Position numbers and translations under genes: made by a program
In this document: one piece after another, positions 9,401 to 17,720 of the stretch
Layout: each line of letters starts with the position of its first letter
How positions within the stretch are numbered: the first letter of the stretch is position 1
Origin: Roseibacillus sp.
GTDB taxonomy: Bacteria > Verrucomicrobiota > Verrucomicrobiia > Verrucomicrobiales > Akkermansiaceae
NCBI GenBank assembly: GCA_002709915.1
Contig: PARF01000054.1
Location: 8,312 to 68,028 of the forward strand
DNA length: 59,717 bases
Reading direction: 5' to 3'
Notes under the pieces: generated by a model
The model's database searches: none
The model's input: only the letters and a program-made list of their open reading frames with translations
What the model was told of the DNA's origin: nothing

Positions 9401-9938
9401 GCTTTTTTATCTTCTCGATCAGCTTCGCGAGGAGGGGCACAAGGTTCTAGTATTCTCTCAATTCGTGTCCATGCTTGAGATTATACGCACTCAACTGGAA
9501 GTGGACAGCCGCCCCTTCAATTACCTGACCGGTCAGACCAAGGACCGGAAGGGAGAGATTGAAAAATTTCAGACGAGTAAAGACCCCTCCGTCTTTCTTC
9601 TCTCGCTGAAAGCAGGTGGCTCAGGTCTTAACCTTACCTCAGCCTCTTATGTGATCCTATACGATCCATGGTGGAACCCGGCGGTGGAAAATCAGGCTAT
9701 TGATCGGACTCACCGGATCGGACAGAAAAACAAGGTCATTGCCTATCGACTCCTCACCAAGGATTCGGTGGAGGAAAAAATCCGGGTGCTGCAGCACCAG
9801 AAAACCGCCTTGGTGACGAATGTGCTTGGGGATGAGGGTTTTGCCAGCAATTTGGCGCTCGAGGACCTCCAGTTTATCCTGAGTCATGGGGGAGAACTTG
9901 GCGGGGAGGCTGAGGCTGGATCCTCAACGAATTCCTAA
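6402..9938 (+). CDS. SNF2/RapA-family helicase-like ATPase
   Basis: 1178 residues from the ATG at 6402. The frame is open for another 240 bases into ytgD, but that part reads as non-conserved sequence. The C-terminal half is a SNF2 ATPase: ELRPYQVDGFNFL (Q-like motif), DDMGLGKT (I), LDEGQ (II, DEGQ instead of DEAH/DEAQ), LTGTPIENR (III), then the second RecA lobe with LKAGGSGLNLT (V) and QAIDRTHRIGQ (VI). The N-terminal ~680 residues are acidic and I do not recognise them. A region near residue 35-80 sits where other bacterial SNF2 proteins have a SWIM finger but has no cysteine cluster. Such proteins translocate on DNA and remodel nucleoprotein complexes; the substrate here is unknown. No restriction-modification genes flank it. 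Confidence 0.9.
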   Translation: MTESTMSALNPDRATLNFLNGFPEKVRKRGEKAQQDGAVTQIFGNHLFIQGRVEDKDGVHRTTLRLQGNRWFGNCTEEKEEVAGAAMYATMLERMHRGEDLPESPNEFDDTPVIDLIEDKLDREVDDQEADFVSKVEKRYRRYVIEGEIHDHDMVRLSPRWEISSYEPLELWPVPPGDIIEFWNYIAYAFYKRKLNYPEFMNAITDLGAVQRKMSDWEQEREIAAWYDRIERVNDRPPQMTPVEAEFRLVSTINEARVEAREEDGEWYALREKQEIERLLDLYRDSALRIDAASQILWEHFLSFYSLNGETGLDLDDEESCRFLNRMFCQEAVSGRLVNLDAREFKVVKEPLKWVCDDDPANPTCFALQLVTKGGEDVSHSVRLLPGREELYQSDETVFPGPPRWLEETEVMPRYLIPKTVIDSLEGVEFLRKIGARLPESMRRRVVDLDLYPRFEMKIVQGLTAAETEHLVIDVAALEKKERRSEKLIKGGWELVEQKPVRGKQLLRFAREKLYPVPGILAELGLSYDEKLDAFKTRITKQFPEKFAEWNERMPDSVEIEMDGKLRTILADPVSAAVRFEVVNQEIDWFDLRVVIDVQGVNLSKAQIRQLVAARGGYVRMDDGSWMRLEIKLDPDQRDAVTRLGLDPFDLSGDTHRMHAMQLADPKAAEVFDPKAWKRIKDSAKEINIEVEPELPAELNAELRPYQVDGFNFLAYLATNRFGGILADDMGLGKTVQSLAYILWLRQLAKGQGKHMPALVVCPKSVLDVWAMEAERFAPDLKVQVLRSRDQLDVKALENELDVLVLNYAQLRVGGDELNKVRWLVVILDEGQQIKNPDSKAAKSARELNAENRLVLTGTPIENRLMDMWSLMAFAMPGVLGSRAYFKKRFDKRKDPNSQNRLAARLRPFLLRRTKGQVAKDLPPRTEEEVYANMDGIQMELYKAELKRIQKALLGLDSDEAVKKNSFAILQGLMRLRQICCHPGLIDPKYLKEESSKLTALFYLLDQLREEGHKVLVFSQFVSMLEIIRTQLEVDSRPFNYLTGQTKDRKGEIEKFQTSKDPSVFLLSLKAGGSGLNLTSASYVILYDPWWNPAVENQAIDRTHRIGQKNKVIAYRLLTKDSVEEKIRVLQHQKTALVTNVLGDEGFASNLALEDLQFILSHGGELGGEAEAGSSTNS

Positions 9939-9952
9939 CGGAGTGCAGAATG

Positions 9953-9982
9953 CCATTTAGGGGTTAATTACTCCATTTAGGG
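9953..9982. repeat. Direct repeat CCATTTAGGG, two copies 20 bases apart
   Basis: CCATTTAGGG occurs at 9953-9962 and again at 9973-9982, a start-to-start spacing of two helical turns. It lies between the SNF2 gene and the cytochrome/LRR gene, about 185 bases before the chosen start of the latter. In-phase repeats of this kind can be activator or response-regulator sites. Nothing else supports that here. The rest of the 227-base gap shows no other feature. Confidence 0.3.
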
Positions 9983-10165
9983 CCTTCGATTGGAGTGATC
10001 AGGCTGTGAAAGTTTTGTCGCGGATTTGGGCCTCCTTTGAAGAGGCGATGTAGGCTTTTAAGTTTTCCGTTGTTTGATGGCGGAAGAAGTGCTCCGTTTA
10101 GCGGGTGGCCGGAGGCATTTCAAATTGCCACCTGCCCACGGGCACGAGCTCCCATCAAAATCGTC

Positions 10166-11200
10166 ATGAGTCATAACAGTCGTTTCCGTTTTGTTTTAGC
10201 CGCCTTGGCGGTGTGTCTTTTTATTCCAGATAAAGCAACAGCCAAGTCCGCTGCCGAACGAGATGTTTACAAAGGGGTGGTTGTCCCAATCCTCCGGGCT
10301 AAATGCTACCAATGCCACGCCGATATTGCTGACAATCCGAGTGGGAAGAAGAAGATCAAGGGGAGCCTGGAGCTCACTTCTCTCGAGCTGATGAAAAAAG
10401 GTGGAGACGAAGCGCCTGCCATCGTAGCAGGTGATCTGGAAGAGAGTATTCTTCTCATGCGGATCAATCTGCCTCACGACGATGCGGAGCACATGCCGCC
10501 AGAAGGGAAGCCCCAGATTGAGGAGGGTGAGCTGAAGGTGCTTGAGTGGTGGATCAAGGCGGAGTTGCCGGTGGGCAAGTCCATGAAGGATGCCGGTGCG
10601 CCTGCCGATGTTCTTGCAGCAGTAGAAGGTCTTCCCACCGATGAGGAAGTCAAAGAAGCACTGGCCAAGATGTATGCCGAAGCTGGCGCAAGCGCGGCCC
10701 GGCTTGCTGCTGCGCGGGAGGCGATGAAGGACCCGATCGCAGAGGTGTCCGGTCACTTTCCGAACTCGATTGGCTTTATCTCCCAGCAGGACAGTGACCT
10801 CACATTCACCGCTGTCAGTATGAGGAAGGACTTCAACGATGAGCACCTCGCCAAGCTTAGCCCCGTAAGTTCGGGTCTGGTCGATGTGAACCTGAGTGCG
10901 ACATCAATTACGGATGCAGGAGCTGCGAGCTTGGGTAAAATGTCCCGGCTCCGCAAGCTGTGGTTGAACGGAACAGGAATCACGGACTCCGGACTGGATG
11001 CTCTGCAGTCGTTGAAGGACCTCGAATATCTGAACCTCTACGGAACGGAGATCACGGATGCGGGCCTGAAGAAGCTTGCGGGATTAAAAAACCTTAAAAA
11101 GCTGTATCTCTGGCAAACGAAAGTAACCGCAGGGGCAGTCGAAGAATTCAAGAAATCCGTCACGGATTGTGACGTGAATATGGGCATAAAGGTCGAATAG
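10166..11200 (+). CDS. Secreted planctomycete-type cytochrome C protein with leucine-rich repeats
   Basis: 344 residues from the ATG at 10166 (a longer frame exists upstream but lacks a signal peptide). Residues 1-25 form a signal peptide ending near DKATAKS. A planctomycete cytochrome C (PSC1-type) region follows: PILRAKCYQCHADI contains the CxxCH haem motif, then EESILLMRINLPHDDAEHMPPEGKP with the MPP motif and WWIKAELP. The last ~120 residues are leucine-rich repeats of the ITDAGAASL / ITDSGLDAL / ITDAGLKKL type. This domain pairing is common in Verrucomicrobiota and Planctomycetota and is thought to act at the cell surface. The electron partner and ligand are unknown. Confidence 0.85.
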   Translation: MSHNSRFRFVLAALAVCLFIPDKATAKSAAERDVYKGVVVPILRAKCYQCHADIADNPSGKKKIKGSLELTSLELMKKGGDEAPAIVAGDLEESILLMRINLPHDDAEHMPPEGKPQIEEGELKVLEWWIKAELPVGKSMKDAGAPADVLAAVEGLPTDEEVKEALAKMYAEAGASAARLAAAREAMKDPIAEVSGHFPNSIGFISQQDSDLTFTAVSMRKDFNDEHLAKLSPVSSGLVDVNLSATSITDAGAASLGKMSRLRKLWLNGTGITDSGLDALQSLKDLEYLNLYGTEITDAGLKKLAGLKNLKKLYLWQTKVTAGAVEEFKKSVTDCDVNMGIKVE

Positions 11201-11214
11201 AGCCGGACCTAGTC

Positions 11215-12588
11215 CTACCTGTCGCCTTGGCTGTCACGAAAGCGATCGCGGAACTGCTGTCGGCGGTCTGCGTCTCTAAGAATCCTCTCCTGCTGGTCCC
11301 CCGAGAGCCCGCTTCCTGGTAGCCAGGCACGAGCTCCTTCTGGATCTCTTCGGATCCAGGAGCGGGCAACTCCATTCAGCGTTTCAGAGCGCATCTGGTC
11401 ATCAGCAATTGACCCAGCCCACTCTGCAGCCATTTGAGGATCGGACCCGTCAAGTTCATTGGCATAGCTCTTTACGGCAGCATCACGCGATTCAGAGGGA
11501 GCCATATCCTGAAGGAAGTTCCCGGCGGCTACAGGGTCCTCTCGGGTCCAGCGTTCCATAGACTGGCTTATGGCGCGGGACTGGTTGGCGTCGGGCAGAT
11601 CGGCGACCCACCGTACAGCCTGCTCCGGATCCTCCCGTCCCAATTCTTCTGCCACCTCGCGGACTGCGCGTTCCGCATAGTCCTGATCGGCATGACTCCG
11701 GACCCACTCAGCCGCTGCGGCGGGGTCCTCACTTGCAAATCGGTCCGCGATTCGGTCGAACGCGGATGCCTTGATGGTTCCCTCGGGCAGGTTCTCTGCC
11801 CATGCTGTTGCGGTGGTCATGCCAAGAGCTATCTGAGCAGTGGCAATTGTATCAAGCTGCCTGTCAAACGCGTAGGCTCGTCCACGGTCGAGCCATTGTC
11901 TGCGCTCGTCCCGGGTGTCTGCATCCGCCACCTGATCTCGCTGTATCTGGTCGAGTTCCAACACGTAATCTGTAGCTCTATCCGGGTCCGTGCTGGCCAT
12001 TCCGCTGACGATTCCTTGGGTGAGGACGCCTCTCACCATTTCGCTGTCAACAGTAGTCAGATGCGCTTTGGCTCCTTCGGGATCCTTGCTGGCCCACCCT
12101 GATATAGCGGCAATTCCGGCTTGTGCCTGCCGCCGGGGATCACCTTCGATCGTGGCAACTGCCTCCATAGCCGCGGTGCCATCGAGTTGTCCCCAAGCCC
12201 GAAGAAACAGCGCCATTTGTTCATCGGAGCCCTGAGCTCTTCTGGCCTTGAGGTCCTCAAAAATTCCTCCTGCAGAAGAGGCATCCATAGACAAGATGAG
12301 TTCTGCAAATATACGGTTTGCGAGCAGGGGGTCTCGCTCGTTGAGGAACTGGCCGACAGTCACCCTTGTCCCCTCTTGTCCGAGGGTACGGTTGATTCGA
12401 TTGGAGCTCCCAGCGTTGCCCTTCGTATTCCCTGAGGACCCACTCCGGGAAATTGATCCTTTGCTTTTGCTTTTCCGGATGAGGGTTTCGTCCGATCCTC
12501 CTGCATCTCCGGTGGTAGAGCGGCCAATGAGGAACGCGCCCAGCGCCAAAGTAAGCCAGACGGAGTTTAGAAGGAGATACTTTTTCAT
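11215..12588 (-). CDS. Secreted or anchored protein of unknown function with seven DPxxAxxW helical repeats
   Basis: 457 residues, not assigned to a named family. A hydrophobic N-terminus (MKKYLLLNSVWLTLALGAFLIG) is a signal peptide or anchor, followed by a low-complexity Ser/Gly/Arg linker. The rest is built from units of about 31-45 residues with a core xDPxxAxxWx: KDPEGAKAHL, TDPDRATDYV, EDPAAAAEWV, EDPEQAVRWV, EDPVAAGNFL, SDPQMAAEWA, RDPEGARAWL. Such repeats probably stack as alpha-helical pairs, like TPR/HEAT folds, and may bind protein. It lies 73 bases downstream of the ECF sigma gene on the same strand, so it is a likely sigma target or partner. Confidence 0.75.
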   Translation of the reverse strand: MKKYLLLNSVWLTLALGAFLIGRSTTGDAGGSDETLIRKSKSKGSISRSGSSGNTKGNAGSSNRINRTLGQEGTRVTVGQFLNERDPLLANRIFAELILSMDASSAGGIFEDLKARRAQGSDEQMALFLRAWGQLDGTAAMEAVATIEGDPRRQAQAGIAAISGWASKDPEGAKAHLTTVDSEMVRGVLTQGIVSGMASTDPDRATDYVLELDQIQRDQVADADTRDERRQWLDRGRAYAFDRQLDTIATAQIALGMTTATAWAENLPEGTIKASAFDRIADRFASEDPAAAAEWVRSHADQDYAERAVREVAEELGREDPEQAVRWVADLPDANQSRAISQSMERWTREDPVAAGNFLQDMAPSESRDAAVKSYANELDGSDPQMAAEWAGSIADDQMRSETLNGVARSWIRRDPEGARAWLPGSGLSGDQQERILRDADRRQQFRDRFRDSQGDR

Positions 12589-12661
12589 GGGAACTGTGCT
12601 CTTAATTATACCAGCGTGCTCGGAATGGCAAATCCGCGTGAATTTCGCAAATTAGCGATAA

Positions 12662-13222
12662 CTAGGGATATTTTTTGATTTCTCTGTGAAGCCAGGCTTT
12701 TCCGTAAGTCCAGAGAGCTTCGGCAGCTCGCTTTTTGAGATCCATGGCTTGAGCAGCCTCAGCCATAGTCATCCCGACAAAGTAACGGAGCTTTACGAGC
12801 TGGGAAACCTGTGGGTCTTCTTTCTCCAGTTTGTCGAGTGCTTCATGGATCGCAATAAGCTCTTCTCGTGGAGCTTTCACAATAATGGAAGACACGGCGG
12901 AATCCAACTCGACTTTCTGTGCTCCGGATCCGCGTTTCTGACTGAGATGTTTCCGTGCGTGATCCACCAGGATACGGCGCATTGCCTCAGCAGCGGCTCC
13001 AAAGAAGTGATTCCTGTTCTGCCAAGAGCCAGAGGCGGATTTCTCGAGTCGTATCCAGACCTCATGGACAAGTGCAGTTGCCTGAAGGGTATGGTCTGAC
13101 CGCTCACTCGCCATTTTACTTCTAGCTAGCCGGCGCAGCTCCTCGTAGACGGCAGGAAGGAGATCTTCTGCTGTACACGTTCCTTCCTCCAGACGGCAAA
13201 GGATACGAGTAACTTCTTCCAA
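12662..13222 (-). CDS. RNA polymerase sigma factor, ECF_sigma family
   Basis: 186 residues starting at TTG (13222), which gives the usual family N-terminus (EEVTRILCRLEEG...LLPAVYEELRRLARSKM). Region 2 includes TLQATALVHEVWIRLE and NHFFGAAAEAMRRILVDHARKH, the signature of the PF07638-type ECF factors abundant in PVC bacteria. Region 4 (LVKLRYFVGMTMAEAAQAMDLKKRAAEALWTYGKAWL) is the -35-binding helix-turn-helix. It is divergent from the kinase/WD40 gene with 106 bases between, a pairing seen repeatedly in this phylum. No anti-sigma gene is adjacent, so the kinase may be the control element. Confidence 0.9.
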   Translation of the reverse strand: MEEVTRILCRLEEGTCTAEDLLPAVYEELRRLARSKMASERSDHTLQATALVHEVWIRLEKSASGSWQNRNHFFGAAAEAMRRILVDHARKHLSQKRGSGAQKVELDSAVSSIIVKAPREELIAIHEALDKLEKEDPQVSQLVKLRYFVGMTMAEAAQAMDLKKRAAEALWTYGKAWLHREIKKYP

Positions 13223-13253
13223 GGTTCTTGCAGGTTCCGAAATCGGATGAACT

Positions 13254-13268
13254 CTGTCAATTAGACAG
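13254..13268. promoter_or_regulatory. Inverted repeat between the divergent sigma factor and kinase genes
   Basis: CTGTC-AATTA-GACAG is a perfect 5+5+5 inverted repeat in the 106-base divergent promoter region. A nearby tandem AGGTTC (13222-13227 and 13232-13237, one helical turn apart) overlaps the sigma gene start. The repeat could be an operator or a promoter element serving both directions. The evidence is position and symmetry only. Confidence 0.35.
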
Positions 13269-13328
13269 CTGGCGAACGTTTTTCGGCAGAAATTTGGGAG
13301 AATTGACGCATTTATAAGAAGTGAGAAA

Positions 13329-16300
13329 GTGGTAGACTTATTATCCCGGGACGCTGGAATTCAGGCGTGGACCAGCTTCTGTGGTCGCAATTCATCGTTT
13401 TTTAAAGTGATTCAGCCCAAAGGTGAGGAGACGTTCCCCGTCAACAGGGTGCGGGAGATATTCACCGCAGCGATGTCTTGTGAGAATGCCAGTGCGCGGA
13501 AGGATCTTCTGAGACGTGAGTGTGATGGCGATCAGGCTCTGCTGGAAGCCGTAGAATCGTTGCTTTTTGAATCCACTCAGGCAGGAAGCTTTCTGGAGCG
13601 CCCGGCGGTTGAGGATCCAACAAGAGGACTGAAAAGTAATGAAGATCTTGGTGCTGGTGAGGGGCCGGGCGATTACATCGGACCCTACTTACTTCAGGAG
13701 TTGGTTGGTGAGGGTGGAGGCGGCAGGGTGTACAAGGCTGAGCAGCAGCAGCCTGTAAAAAGGACAGTTGCTCTCAAAATCCTTAAGCTGGGGATGGACA
13801 CTCGAAGCGTCATTCGCCGCTTCGAAGTCGAGAGACAGGCTCTGGCGGTGATGGATCATCCTCATATTGCGAGAGTTCTGGATGCGGGCGCGAGTCCCGA
13901 TGGCCGACCCTACTTTGTTATGGATTTCGTCGAGGGGAAAAATATCAAAGCCTACTGCAACGGGGAGAGGATTTCCTTGAGAGAGCGTATTGTGATCATG
14001 CTGAAGGTGTGTCGAGCAATTGAGCATGCTCATCAGAAAGGGGTTATCCACAGGGACCTGAAACCGTCAAATATTCTCATTGTAAAGTCCGATGGTGGGC
14101 CAGTTCCGAAGGTCATCGATTTCGGGGTGGCGAAAGCCATTGATCCGTTAGGCGCAGATATCGGTGTGACCATTCATGATACCGTCGTAGGAACCCCCAT
14201 CTACATGAGTCCTGAGCAGGCTTTCCGGGACAAGGTCGATGTTGATACGCGGAGTGACGTCTATTCGCTCGGTGTTTTGTTGTATGAGTTGCTGACGGGT
14301 TACACGCCGCTCGATGCTGATCGAGTGAGAAATCTCGGTATTGACGAAATTCGCCAGGCGTTGAAGGAGTCAGAGGCATGTCGTCCGTCTCTCCGCTTGC
14401 GTCATTCGCGTGTCGAAGATCGAGAGCGAATCGGCAGTGATCGTTCGTCGACTACGGCGAGATTGGAAGCGGAGATTCGGGGGGACCTCGATTGGATCGT
14501 GATGAAGGCTCTGGAGCGAGATAGAGAGAAGCGCTATGGCGGCGCGAGTGAGTTTGCGTCCGATCTTGATCGCTACCTACGGCAATTGCCTGTCCTCGCA
14601 AGTCCACCCCGCGCTGGCGATCGGATTGGCAAGTTCATCAAAAGGCACCGGACGCCAGTAGTGGCATCGGTAGCGTTGCTCGTTGTTCTCATAGGAGGAG
14701 TCATCGTGAGTATGCGGCAGGCCTTGAGGGCGACCCTTGCTGAACAAGAGGCACGAGAAGCTCAGAGGGAGACATCATATGCTTACGAAAGGGCTCTTCG
14801 TGACAGGGAAGAGGCTATCCGGAGTGAATCCATGGCAAGGCTTCATGAATACGTAGCTGATATCAATGTGGGGTATCACGCAGTGGAGGATGGGCATATC
14901 GCAAAGGCTCTGAGCCTTCTCGAGAGGCAGCTGAAATCTGATCCTTCGGGAGAATTACGCGGATTTGAGTGGCGTTACCTTGCATCTCTTTGTCTCGGTT
15001 CTCCGCACCGAACCCTTTCGCGTCAGGTAGCCCCGGTTCAGTCTCTTTCCTTCTCTGGAGACGGAAGCTTGCTTGCTATTGGAACCAGAGAATCCGTTCA
15101 AGTCTGGGACCTTGAAGATGACGAGCCCCTGATCTCTGTGGCAGGCCCGGCCTCAGCCGTCGTCTTTCTCGAGGGAGATAAGGAATTTGTCGTCGCCAAC
15201 CGCAGTGGAGTCGCCGTTCACGATCTTGAGAGTGGCGAAGTGAGCCGGGAGTTGATTGGACAGTTTGGAGGCGGTTCGGTCAGTCTTTCCCCAAGTCGTC
15301 GGCTTCTCGCGACAAGCGGTGGGGGAGGTGTTACATTATGGGATGCCGAAAGCTGGCAGTCAGTTCGGCAGTTTCCGAATGTGAGTGGCCCACTCGCATT
15401 TTCCGAGGATGAACAGGTTCTGGCCACCGGATCGCCAGAGGGAATCGTATTGTGGGGAGTGGACGAAGGGGAGCGGACAGTTCTTGAGGATTCGGCTGCT
15501 CCTCTGCGAGGGTTATTCCCGGGGGGGAGCAGAATTCTTTTTTCGCCGGATGGTCAATTTGTCGTGGCTCCTCACGTGGAGAAATCAGAGCTCGGAATTT
15601 TCTATCTGGGAATTTGGGAAGTTGATACCGGACAGGAACTAGGATTTCTACCCAGTAGTCCAGCGGATGAGGGACACTCGGGAATGATAACTTCCCTTGC
15701 TGCAGATTGGGGTGCCCAAGTGATTGCCTCAAGCAGCTGGGATCATTCCATACGGCTTTGGGATCTACAGGATAGGCGGCTTCTTCGCTCTCTTCATGGC
15801 CATCGAGGTGAAGTGTGGGCCACCGCACTATCACCGGAGGGAAACCTGATTGCGAGCGGGAGTAAGGATGGTGAGGTAAAGGTATGGCCAGTAACAGGGC
15901 CTGCTGAGGCGGAAGCTCTGGAGGGTCAATGGAGGCCTCTAAGCTTCTCCCGGGATAGTCGGTATGTTGGTGCGCTTAATCGAAAAGGTTTAGTAGCCAT
16001 TATCAATCTAGATACCCGGGAAGTTGTCCATGAGGTCAAGGTTGATTCGTCAAACGAGCGTTACTCTCGTTTTGTTTCGGCAATGACTGACGACCTGGTC
16101 TTTCTTGCGGAGGCCTTGCCTCAAGGGAAGGTGAGAATCAGGAACTTGGACAAGAGTCAGGTCGTAGCAGAATTTGAGAGTGGGAGTTCACGTATTGATC
16201 AAATCGTTATGGCTCCAGATGGCCTCACGATGGTGACAGTGGGTTGGCGGGACGACCTTGCGTGGTGGGACATGAAAGATCTTTCTGCGCCAATCGCTCG

Positions 16301-16838
16301 CATTGTTGGTCGGCAGGCAATCTTTTCAGCCGACGGAAAGACCCTTGCTACCGTTGAAAGAGGAGGAAGTAGTGTGATCTGGGATACGAGCACAAGAGAA
16401 GAGCGCCTGCGAATCGAACACGGTGATCAGTCCTTTGGATCAAGTGTTGCTATATCACCGAGCGGGACCGTGCTGGCGCTTACCTTTGGTATTGATGACT
16501 TCGAAAATGCGGTAAGCCTCTGGGATACGGCTACTGGAAGGCATCTGGGAGTCTTGCAGGGGCACAAGCAGGCAATCTGGTCGGTGGCATTCTCTCCTGA
16601 TGGGCGAACTCTCGCTTCCTCCAGTGCCGATGGAAGCCTCAGATTGTGGAATGTGAAATCAAGGCGAGAGTTGATGTCGCTCGAAGAGGGCGGTGCTGGT
16701 CTTGCTCATCTGACGTTTTCTCCTGATGGCTCTTCCCTTGTAGCAGGCACTCCTCCGTTTGCGGGGTCGGGGCAGATTCGTATCATTTATGCTCCGTCCA
16801 TCGGTCCGGAAGAATCCGAGAGACAGATCATTCCCTGA
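13329..16838 (+). CDS. Membrane-anchored Ser/Thr protein kinase with C-terminal WD40 propeller(s)
   Basis: 1169 residues. An N-terminal helical region (VREIFTAAMSCENASARKDLLRREC) is typical of verrucomicrobial kinases. The Hanks-type kinase follows (about 118-425): glycine loop VGEGGGGRVYKA, Lys150 in VALKILK, HRDLKPSN with catalytic Asp243, DFG Asp264, and GTPIYMSPEQ. One membrane segment (PVVASVALLVVLIGGVIVSM, near 440-460) precedes a coiled stretch rich in Arg and Glu. From about 535 to 1155 there are WD40-like units ending VWDLE, LWDLQD, VWPVTG, LWDTAT, LWNVKS. The GTG start at 13329 is uncertain. The kinase probably faces the cytoplasm and the propeller the outside, transmitting a signal linked to the divergent ECF sigma. 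Its last 11 bases overlap the convergent peptidase-like gene. Confidence 0.9.
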   Translation: MVDLLSRDAGIQAWTSFCGRNSSFFKVIQPKGEETFPVNRVREIFTAAMSCENASARKDLLRRECDGDQALLEAVESLLFESTQAGSFLERPAVEDPTRGLKSNEDLGAGEGPGDYIGPYLLQELVGEGGGGRVYKAEQQQPVKRTVALKILKLGMDTRSVIRRFEVERQALAVMDHPHIARVLDAGASPDGRPYFVMDFVEGKNIKAYCNGERISLRERIVIMLKVCRAIEHAHQKGVIHRDLKPSNILIVKSDGGPVPKVIDFGVAKAIDPLGADIGVTIHDTVVGTPIYMSPEQAFRDKVDVDTRSDVYSLGVLLYELLTGYTPLDADRVRNLGIDEIRQALKESEACRPSLRLRHSRVEDRERIGSDRSSTTARLEAEIRGDLDWIVMKALERDREKRYGGASEFASDLDRYLRQLPVLASPPRAGDRIGKFIKRHRTPVVASVALLVVLIGGVIVSMRQALRATLAEQEAREAQRETSYAYERALRDREEAIRSESMARLHEYVADINVGYHAVEDGHIAKALSLLERQLKSDPSGELRGFEWRYLASLCLGSPHRTLSRQVAPVQSLSFSGDGSLLAIGTRESVQVWDLEDDEPLISVAGPASAVVFLEGDKEFVVANRSGVAVHDLESGEVSRELIGQFGGGSVSLSPSRRLLATSGGGGVTLWDAESWQSVRQFPNVSGPLAFSEDEQVLATGSPEGIVLWGVDEGERTVLEDSAAPLRGLFPGGSRILFSPDGQFVVAPHVEKSELGIFYLGIWEVDTGQELGFLPSSPADEGHSGMITSLAADWGAQVIASSSWDHSIRLWDLQDRRLLRSLHGHRGEVWATALSPEGNLIASGSKDGEVKVWPVTGPAEAEALEGQWRPLSFSRDSRYVGALNRKGLVAIINLDTREVVHEVKVDSSNERYSRFVSAMTDDLVFLAEALPQGKVRIRNLDKSQVVAEFESGSSRIDQIVMAPDGLTMVTVGWRDDLAWWDMKDLSAPIARIVGRQAIFSADGKTLATVERGGSSVIWDTSTREERLRIEHGDQSFGSSVAISPSGTVLALTFGIDDFENAVSLWDTATGRHLGVLQGHKQAIWSVAFSPDGRTLASSSADGSLRLWNVKSRRELMSLEEGGAGLAHLTFSPDGSSLVAGTPPFAGSGQIRIIYAPSIGPEESERQIIP

Positions 16839-17673
16839 CCTCGGGTAGATCGGGCAAGGAAATGCCAAAAAGAGAAGCAATGGACTCAACGAAGTCGGTA
16901 TGTTTTCCCGGTACAGCATAGAACCACTTTGTCAGATACTGACGAAAGGTTTCCCCTTCGGGAGAGGGCGAAGAGTTTAACCACCGGATGGCATTCCAAT
17001 GCTCCGGATTTCGCTCAAGGAGGTTCAAGAGGACAAGAGCGATAGCACCGTTTTTTTTTCGATCAGTAGGATTTTTACAAAGATGGGATGCATGTTTTCG
17101 GTAGTACCCCGGTAATCCTGTTCGAAGAATCTCGAGATAGTCCTCCCGCCCTTTTTGGATGTTGTCGGCGTAGTCCAAGAGAGCCGGTGAATAGCTTCTC
17201 CAGTTGCCATAAGGGGGTGTGGTCCTCCAATCCCGTGACATTGCCCGCAGGCAGTAGAGTGAGGCTGTCTCGCAAAGAGACTCTTCGAACCACAAATTCC
17301 CTCGATAATCATTCTCGTATCCGCAGAGCACGTGGCAAATTTCGTGAGAAAACTGGTAGGCGTATTGTGCCCAGAAGGTTTTTTCCGTGGCCAATCTCAC
17401 CTGATATTCACCATCCTCGCCCCGCTTAAATAGTGCGATAGGTCCCTGCGGGCTCCTGCTGACCTGCACTGTCAGCGCCGGCACTCCTTCCATGTGCTTA
17501 AGCAGCTGATTTCCCGCTGATTGGCAGACCGCTGCAATATCTCTCCTCGACGCATTAAAGTTCTCAGGGTTGATCTTAATCTTGAGAGCCTTTGTTGAGT
17601 CAGCATGGCAAATGCCCGCGGTGCAGCTAAGGAGGAAAGTGAAAGCTGCTGAAGCAGTCGTTATGATTTTCAT
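16828..17673 (-). CDS. Secreted gluzincin-like (HExxH) putative peptidase
   Basis: 281 residues from the ATG at 17673, chosen because it opens a clean signal peptide (MKIITTASAAFTFLLSCTAGICHA). A GTG eight codons upstream is possible. QFSHEICHVLCGYEND carries an HExxH zinc motif, and WFEESLCETASLYCL some 20 residues later supplies the Glu expected as third ligand, so the pattern is gluzincin-like. I cannot name the family. An A9 tract on the coding strand (17051-17059) codes for the Lys-Lys of DRKKNGA and is a possible slippage site. It is convergent with the kinase gene, overlapping it by 11 bases. The aldo/keto reductase lies just upstream on the same strand. Confidence 0.75.
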   Translation of the reverse strand: MKIITTASAAFTFLLSCTAGICHADSTKALKIKINPENFNASRRDIAAVCQSAGNQLLKHMEGVPALTVQVSRSPQGPIALFKRGEDGEYQVRLATEKTFWAQYAYQFSHEICHVLCGYENDYRGNLWFEESLCETASLYCLRAMSRDWRTTPPYGNWRSYSPALLDYADNIQKGREDYLEILRTGLPGYYRKHASHLCKNPTDRKKNGAIALVLLNLLERNPEHWNAIRWLNSSPSPEGETFRQYLTKWFYAVPGKHTDFVESIASLFGISLPDLPEVRE

Positions 17674-17720
17674 TTTGGATTCGGGTGACAGCAGCACGTG
17701 TACGACTCGTGTTCTGAATC

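Noticed and set aside
10196-10846. 216-codon minus-strand frame
   Set aside because: Opposite the cytochrome C/LRR gene, which has a signal peptide and family motifs.
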